Shown here piece after piece: positions 25,062 to 26,880 of a stretch of DNA of 26,880 nt. The notes beneath the pieces are model-generated. The model had not been told where the DNA came from. It did not search any database and worked only from the letters and a program-made list of their open reading frames with translations. Where the stretch lies: the IMG/VR virus record IMGVR_UViG_3300007276_000245, positions 1 through 26,880 of that record; one strand, written 5' to 3'. Position numbers and translations under genes: made by a program. Source of the DNA: a virus. Every line of letters starts with the position of its first letter. Within the stretch, counting starts at the first letter, position 1.

Positions 25062-26126
25062 TTAAAAATCACTCTTTGGTTTGATTACATCTGATAGCGC
25101 CTGTCTTTCAGGAACTTCTTTATTGTCCACAACAGTTGTTGCTTTGTTGTCTATAAATCCACTTGCATTGAATGTCTTATCTGACCAAGTAGAATCAGTT
25201 ACATTGTCGTACAATCGCTGCCATCTACTACCACGATAAACGAATAAACGATTTGGAGTGAAATCTTCTCTTATAAAATATTCACCATCGTTTGGCATTT
25301 GTGGAAATTGATCACCTTTTTCTAATACTTCACCATGATCATATTCATTATCAACAGGTGTAGCACCAAACAAATGACTAACTAATGGAATTCCTAATGG
25401 ATCGTCAAGTTCAGCACTTTGTATGATAGCATTAGAAATATTGATCTCTGTTTTATATGAACTTAAATCTTGTTTCAAACTATCTGGATCATCGGCTGTT
25501 CCTAATATATCTGCATATTCTTGTGTATCGGTCAATGGTGTTACTTTTACACGCCAAATATGACTATACCATGTTTGACTATATCCTTCGCTGCCACGGT
25601 TCGCATCTTGTACTACATAAAATTTGTTAATAGCACTTCTGTCATGATTTAATAAAAGATCATCTCGTAAATGAGGTAATTCTAGTACATCACCCGGCAT
25701 TAATTTTCTACCAACTTTTGATACCATATCATTTGTATGAAATGTGATAAACATTGTGTCATTAGTCAAGAATAGACCAAATTGTGTTAAGTCAAAATCA
25801 TTGTCTGTTACGTTGTATACACCACGTAATTCAAAAACGTCTGGATCATATTTACGATCACGATTTTCCATAAACAACAAGTCTTGTATCTTAGTTTCAT
25901 TAATAAATCCTTCGGGATTAATCTCAACGCCAAGTGTGGGATCAATTTCAAGACCAGAACCATAGTTTGGTTCAGTTGGGTCATCACTGTTGATAGTTTC
26001 TTTGGGTCCAAGATATTTATGAACATGTATGGCAGTGCCACCGATATCAAACTGTTCTCGGATGGTTCTGTCATGAAAGTTAAAGTCATTGGTTTTTGTC
26101 GCACGATAGAGACTTAAACGAGGCAT
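25062..26126 (-). CDS. gp14: Neck protein (gp14-like)
   Basis: A 354-aa protein assigned as gp14 because it directly precedes gp15 as in T4 and shows a weaker gp14-like pattern. That pattern is an early REQFDIGGTAIHVHKYLGP segment (compare the T4 region around the conserved YYVPRE), then QDLLFMENRDRKYD, PGDVLELPHLRDD (T4: EGDLIYFP), and KFYVVQDANRGSEGYSQTWY followed by an IWRVKV strand (T4: FEIHWV). With gp13, gp14 forms the neck that closes the filled head. It is about 100 aa longer than T4 gp14 (256 aa). The C-terminal addition has GEYFIREDFTPNRLFVYRGS ending in RW, a segment seen in marine T4-like relatives. AAGGAGT lies 5 nt before the ATG, and a late promoter lies upstream. Confidence 0.75.
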   Translation of the reverse strand: MPRLSLYRATKTNDFNFHDRTIREQFDIGGTAIHVHKYLGPKETINSDDPTEPNYGSGLEIDPTLGVEINPEGFINETKIQDLLFMENRDRKYDPDVFELRGVYNVTDNDFDLTQFGLFLTNDTMFITFHTNDMVSKVGRKLMPGDVLELPHLRDDLLLNHDRSAINKFYVVQDANRGSEGYSQTWYSHIWRVKVTPLTDTQEYADILGTADDPDSLKQDLSSYKTEINISNAIIQSAELDDPLGIPLVSHLFGATPVDNEYDHGEVLEKGDQFPQMPNDGEYFIREDFTPNRLFVYRGSRWQRLYDNVTDSTWSDKTFNASGFIDNKATTVVDNKEVPERQALSDVIKPKSDF

Positions 26127-26144
26127 AGATTACTCCTTATATAT

Positions 26145-26157
26145 AGAGTATTTATGC
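26145..26157 (-). promoter_or_regulatory. Late promoter for the inverted neck operon
   Basis: On the minus strand GCATAAATACTCT begins at 26157 and ends 18 nt before the gp14-like ATG. Its first 11 bases are identical to the late promoter upstream of the portal gene. It shows that the minus-strand neck genes are late genes like the plus-strand head genes. Confidence 0.78.
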
Positions 26158-26176
26158 AAAAAGATTTCAAAAACAC

Positions 26177-26205
26177 TTGACAAATGTAAGGCATCTTGCT
26201 ATAAT
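26177..26205 (+). promoter_or_regulatory. Perfect-consensus sigma70 promoter
   Basis: TTGACA (26177-26182), a 17-nt spacer and TATAAT (26200-26205) match the bacterial housekeeping promoter at all 12 positions. Transcription would start near 26212, about 34 nt before the ATG at 26246. It is divergent from, and 19 nt away from, the late promoter of the gp14-like gene. Confidence 0.95.
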
Positions 26206-26245
26206 AGTTAAGTAGGTTAATTAATCAATCAAAGAGAGAAACATT

Positions 26246-26533
26246 ATGTCACAAGTTGCTTCTATTATTAGAAACCAAATCGGTAACAAAGCATTATATA
26301 TGATGGGTGCTAAGAATTTAGCCACTAGTGGTAATGATCTTTCTTTTCGCATTAGAGGAAGTAAGAGAGTTAACCATGTTAAGGTTGCTTTAAACTCTAT
26401 GGATACATACGACATTACATTTAGTAAGATTTGGGGTGTTAAGATCGCAGAAGTCGCATCACATGATGGAATATACTGTGATATGATGCAAGATTTAATT
26501 GAAAAAGAAACTGGTTTATATTTGTCACTGTAG
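26246..26533 (+). CDS. Small conserved phage protein of unknown function
   Basis: A 95-aa protein starting at ATG with AAAGAGAGAA 5 nt upstream. The pattern MGAKNL ... FRIRGSKRVNHVKVALN ... YDITFSKIWG ... YCDMMQDLIEKETGLYLSL resembles small proteins I have seen in many phages and plasmid-borne sequences, without a demonstrated function. A mixed beta-then-helix fold is likely, with no membrane segment. The perfect sigma70 promoter upstream implies early, host-polymerase transcription, unlike the neighbouring structural genes. It ends with TAG, the only such stop among the genes here. Confidence 0.8.
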   Translation: MSQVASIIRNQIGNKALYMMGAKNLATSGNDLSFRIRGSKRVNHVKVALNSMDTYDITFSKIWGVKIAEVASHDGIYCDMMQDLIEKETGLYLSL

Positions 26534-26595
26534 TACTGCATAAACAGCCGCTACAGTACGCTAAATGTCTCCTCTGAGCAATGATGGTAAGACAT
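26527..26595 (+). repeat. Inverted repeats after the early gene
   Basis: ACTGTAG (26527-26533, containing the stop codon) is complementary to CTACAGT (26551-26557). GTACTG (26533-26538) is complementary to CAGTAC (26554-26559), so the two stems exclude each other. A further 6-bp pair is ATGTCT (26565-26570) with AGACAT (26590-26595). There is no T-run, so this is not a simple terminator. Confidence 0.45.
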
Positions 26596-26617
26596 ACAAC
26601 ACAAAGGGAGTATAATT

Positions 26618-26880
26618 ATGGCATTTGCACATTCATCTGTTTATTTTGACAAGGGAGACAGTTCAATTCTAGGTTGTTTCAGAGAAAAGACAACTGACAA
26701 CTTATTTGAATTTTCTAAAAACTTAGATGAATCAAAAATCCCGTATCTTGATGCATATCCTCATTTAGTATGGGTAACAGAGAGATCATCGTTTGATTAT
26801 GGGTATCGTTATGCTAATGTTAAGAAAGGCGTTGCATATATCGTGGTTAATGAAGATGATGATGGTAATCCTATCGTTGA
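26618..26880 (+). CDS. Unknown protein, 3' end beyond the window
   Basis: An open frame of 87 complete codons running off the right edge. ATG 26618 is preceded by AAAGGGAGTATAATT, a clear ribosome site. The sequence begins MAFAHSSVYFDKGDSSILGC and continues with charged and aromatic residues, among them SFDYGYRYANVKKG and an acidic NEDDDGN segment. I recognise no domain. It probably shares the sigma70 transcript of the preceding gene. Confidence 0.75.
   Translation, partial: MAFAHSSVYFDKGDSSILGCFREKTTDNLFEFSKNLDESKIPYLDAYPHLVWVTERSSFDYGYRYANVKKGVAYIVVNEDDDGNPIV

Overview
The window is part of the late (virion morphogenesis) region of a T4-like contractile-tailed bacteriophage. It is AT-rich and almost gap-free, and no intergenic stretch exceeds about 205 bases. 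The diagnostic block is the T4 head order portal (gp20), small protein, acidic prohead core protein (gp67/68 type), prohead protease (gp21), scaffold (gp22), major capsid protein (gp23). The fibre-type modules and the extended neck proteins resemble marine T4-like phages of the cyanophage/pelagiphage kind. The host cannot be named. Two strong sigma70-type promoters (TTGACA, 17 nt, TATAAT or TAAAAT) suggest a bacterium with an ordinary housekeeping sigma factor, probably a proteobacterium. No integrase, tRNA, CRISPR array or insertion sequence was seen.

Layout, left to right. (1) 56-4136 (+): two overlapping paralogous proteins of about 680 aa that look like tail tape-measure proteins. (2) 4185-9957 (+): the head block; the scaffold gene is cut by an in-frame TAA at 8084-8086. 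A bidirectional terminator closes it. (3) 10011-10980 (-): a two-gene cassette with its own sigma70-type promoter, encoding an HExxH metallopeptidase-like protein and an unknown small protein. It occupies the place of gene 24 in T4. (4) 11105-23195 (+): six genes for fibre or adhesin-type virion proteins: a small beta-rich protein, a 1047-aa PKD-repeat protein, a 506-aa protein, a 1714-aa repetitive coiled-coil protein, a 303-aa tail fibre and a tail-fibre assembly chaperone. (5) 23219-26126 (-): gp14-like and gp15-like neck/tail-completion genes followed by a Nudix hydrolase. (6) 26246-26880 (+): two probable early genes behind a perfect-consensus sigma70 promoter; the second runs off the end.

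Regulation is legible. T4-type late promoter motifs (core ATAAATA) precede the portal, the fibre genes and the inverted neck operon. Sigma70-type promoters precede the two non-structural blocks. Both divergent junctions (10981-11104 and 26127-26245) place an early and a late promoter back to back. A second hairpin terminator follows the giant fibre gene. The structural products would build the prohead (portal, core, scaffold, protease, capsid), complete the neck and tail (gp14, gp15, tape-measure-like proteins) and decorate the virion for host binding (fibre block and chaperone).
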